Assembly (NCBI GenBank): GCA_026984555.1
Contig: JALSRY010000057.1
Span: 1-5,158 of the forward strand
Origin: Phycisphaerae bacterium
GTDB taxonomy: Bacteria; Planctomycetota; Phycisphaerae; UBA1845; Fen-1342
Direction: 5' to 3'
Length of the DNA: 5,158 nt
In this document: positions 3,777 to 5,158 of the stretch, in pieces
Layout of the letters: each line of letters begins with the position of its first letter
How positions within the stretch are numbered: the stretch's first letter is position 1
Notes under the pieces: generated by a model
Database searches by the model: none
Seen by the model: only the letters and a program-made list of their open reading frames with translations
Told to the model about the DNA's origin: nothing
Translations under genes and position numbers: made by a program

Positions 3777-5158
3777 TCAGCAGGTTTCGCCGTAGACCGC
3801 CAGCAGCGCGCCGAGGTCGGACAAATCCACGTCACCGTCACCGTCGAGGTCGCCGTCGCCATAGGTCATGCCGCTGGGGGTTCCATAGTTGGTCAGCAGA
3901 ATGGCCAGGTCGGAGAGGCCGACGGTGCCATCGCCGTCCAGATCGCCGGGGGGGCCGATCTGGAGGATGGTCAGCGTAAGTTGCGTCTCGTCGCTGCGGT
4001 TGAGCGAGTCGATGACGCGGAATCGCGGTGCGAAGGAGCCGAACTCGGTCGGGGTTCCGGAAAGCACACCGGCCGGCGAGAGGGTGATCCCGTTGGGCAG
4101 GGGCTGAGGCGGAGCGATTTCGACCGAATTGACGGACCCGAGCGACGAGTGGTTGTCGTACATGGACAGGAGGTAGTCGCTGCCGTTTCCGCTGGAGACG
4201 CCGACGGTGGGGGTCAGGCCCGAGTTTCCGCTGCCATAGTCGAAGCGGATGCGGCCGTCGTCGTAGAGCGTACAGGACATGTTGACGCTGGTTCCCGCGC
4301 CGTAGGTCGTGGCTTTCCAGCGGATGGTGACCTGGCCGGATACGGAGGTGTCGATGTAGATGTCGGAGCCCCCGGAGTCGGTCCGCAGATCGTCCCACAA
4401 CGGCGCAATGCGTGTCGCCGCGATCAGCGCGCTATCGCTGTTGGAGAACGTGAAGTCGGGTCCGCCGAAGTTGAGAAACCCGTTGCTGCTCACCCAGACC
4501 TGGGTGTACTGGTTGTCATAGAACGGGAACGCAAACGGCAGCGTGTAGCTCCACGCGTTGTCGTCGGCGTGCCAGCCCTGGGCGGTTCCGACCGAGGCGA
4601 ACTGACTGCTGCCGAGATCCGTCTCGTTGTAATCGCCCGCTCCGGCGACTTCCCAGACGAGCGTCGGTTGCCCCTGGTCGGCGGTGAGCTGGAAGGGGCC
4701 GTACGCGCAGCCCATGGCACCCATCGGGAGCTGGGTCGTCGTGATCGTCGGCGGGTCGTAGAGCACGAGGAGGGAGACGGTCGCCTCGTTCGAGTCACCC
4801 CCATCGGGCGGGGTGCCGCCGTCGTTGGCCTTGTACAAGAACGCATCGGTACCGAAATAGCCCGCATCGGGCGTGAACGTCACCAGGTTGCCGAAGTTGG
4901 CGAGGCTGTAGGGCAGTTCGCCGGCGGTGATGACGTGGCCGTTGCCGGCGTCCGCCAGGGTGCCGTTGGCCGGCAGCGTCGTGACGATGTACGTCAGCGC
5001 GCCGGGCGGGTCGGGCAGGCCGTCATAATCGGTGGCGTCCAGCGTGATATCCACCGCCACGTCCACCGGTGTCTGCACGTCGATGTCGCGCGCCCGCGGC
5101 GCACCGCTGCACATCGAGAGCGCTTCCTGGACGGCAGCGTAGGCGTCGATCATGCCCC
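3777..5158 (-). CDS. Extracellular multidomain protein with Ig-like domains and C-terminal dockerin-like repeats (partial, 5' end missing)
   Basis: The frame is open to the right window edge (a Gly codon precedes the first visible Met), and no signal peptide or convincing ribosome site is seen, so the N-terminus lies outside. Numbering from the Met at 5153 gives 458 residues. Residues 1-12 resemble the last helix of subtilisin-type (S8) peptidase domains (typically G-x-I/V-D/N-A-x-x-A-V). Residues about 24-132 form a cadherin/Ig-like repeat (Big_9 style, with VTFTPDAGYFGTDAFLYKANDG). Residues 141-171 and 350-396 look like the two halves of one putative Ig domain (He_PIG style; second half contains LPNGITLSPAGVLSGTP). 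Between them lies a beta-rich module (174-347) with LPFAFPFYDNQYTQVWVSSNGFLNFG and IAPLWDDLRT. Residues 402-458 carry two calcium loops, DLDGDGTVGLSD (404-415) and DLDGDGDVDLSD (435-446), as in type I dockerins. I infer a secreted, calcium-binding, possibly proteolytic protein; the exact role is unknown. A strong terminator follows. Confidence 0.85.
   Translation of the reverse strand, partial: GMIDAYAAVQEALSMCSGAPRARDIDVQTPVDVAVDITLDATDYDGLPDPPGALTYIVTTLPANGTLADAGNGHVITAGELPYSLANFGNLVTFTPDAGYFGTDAFLYKANDGGTPPDGGDSNEATVSLLVLYDPPTITTTQLPMGAMGCAYGPFQLTADQGQPTLVWEVAGAGDYNETDLGSSQFASVGTAQGWHADDNAWSYTLPFAFPFYDNQYTQVWVSSNGFLNFGGPDFTFSNSDSALIAATRIAPLWDDLRTDSGGSDIYIDTSVSGQVTIRWKATTYGAGTSVNMSCTLYDDGRIRFDYGSGNSGLTPTVGVSSGNGSDYLLSMYDNHSSLGSVNSVEIAPPQPLPNGITLSPAGVLSGTPTEFGSFAPRFRVIDSLNRSDETQLTLTILQIGPPGDLDGDGTVGLSDLAILLTNYGTPSGMTYGDGDLDGDGDVDLSDLGALLAVYGETC

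Noticed and set aside
1..5158. CRISPR array, tRNA, rRNA or insertion sequence
   Set aside because: No regularly spaced direct repeats, tRNA-like cloverleaf, rRNA-like conserved stretch, transposase frame or paired terminal repeats were found.

Overview
The window is GC-rich and every gene I can support lies on the minus strand. Reading in the direction of transcription (right to left), it holds the 3' part of a large extracellular multidomain protein, then three type VI secretion system (T6SS) genes in the order tssB, tssC, hcp. The extracellular protein carries Ig-like domains and a C-terminal dockerin-like pair of calcium loops of the form DLDGDGxVxLSDL. That tail style is common in Planctomycetota, especially Phycisphaerae-like genomes, so I favour that phylum. 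This is inference: no rRNA or housekeeping marker is present.

Layout. 5158-3777: partial secreted protein whose N-terminus lies beyond the right edge; its first visible residues look like the end of a subtilisin-type (S8) peptidase domain. 3776-3693: two hairpins, the second a strong intrinsic terminator that separates this gene from the T6SS genes. 3692-3398: regulatory region of tssB, with a sigma-70-like promoter spanning a perfect 14-bp palindrome and a weaker sigma-54-like -24/-12 element nearer the gene. 3397-2900: tssB (sheath small subunit). 2899-2741: a 159-bp gap. 2740-1262: tssC (sheath large subunit). 1261-828: a 434-bp non-coding gap with a hairpin just after tssC and a close match to the sigma-54 consensus ahead of hcp. 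827-342: hcp (inner tube). 341-1: non-coding, with an intrinsic terminator for hcp at 224-252.

Together TssB and TssC form the contractile sheath and Hcp forms the tube it propels. No baseplate, membrane-complex, ClpV or spike gene is visible, so this is only the tail part of a T6SS, framed by terminators on both sides. The main point of interest is regulatory: two candidate sigma-54 promoters, a shared upstream motif and large intergenic gaps suggest that sheath and tube are expressed from separate but possibly co-regulated promoters. The neighbouring extracellular protein appears to be an unrelated transcription unit with an unusual nested domain arrangement.
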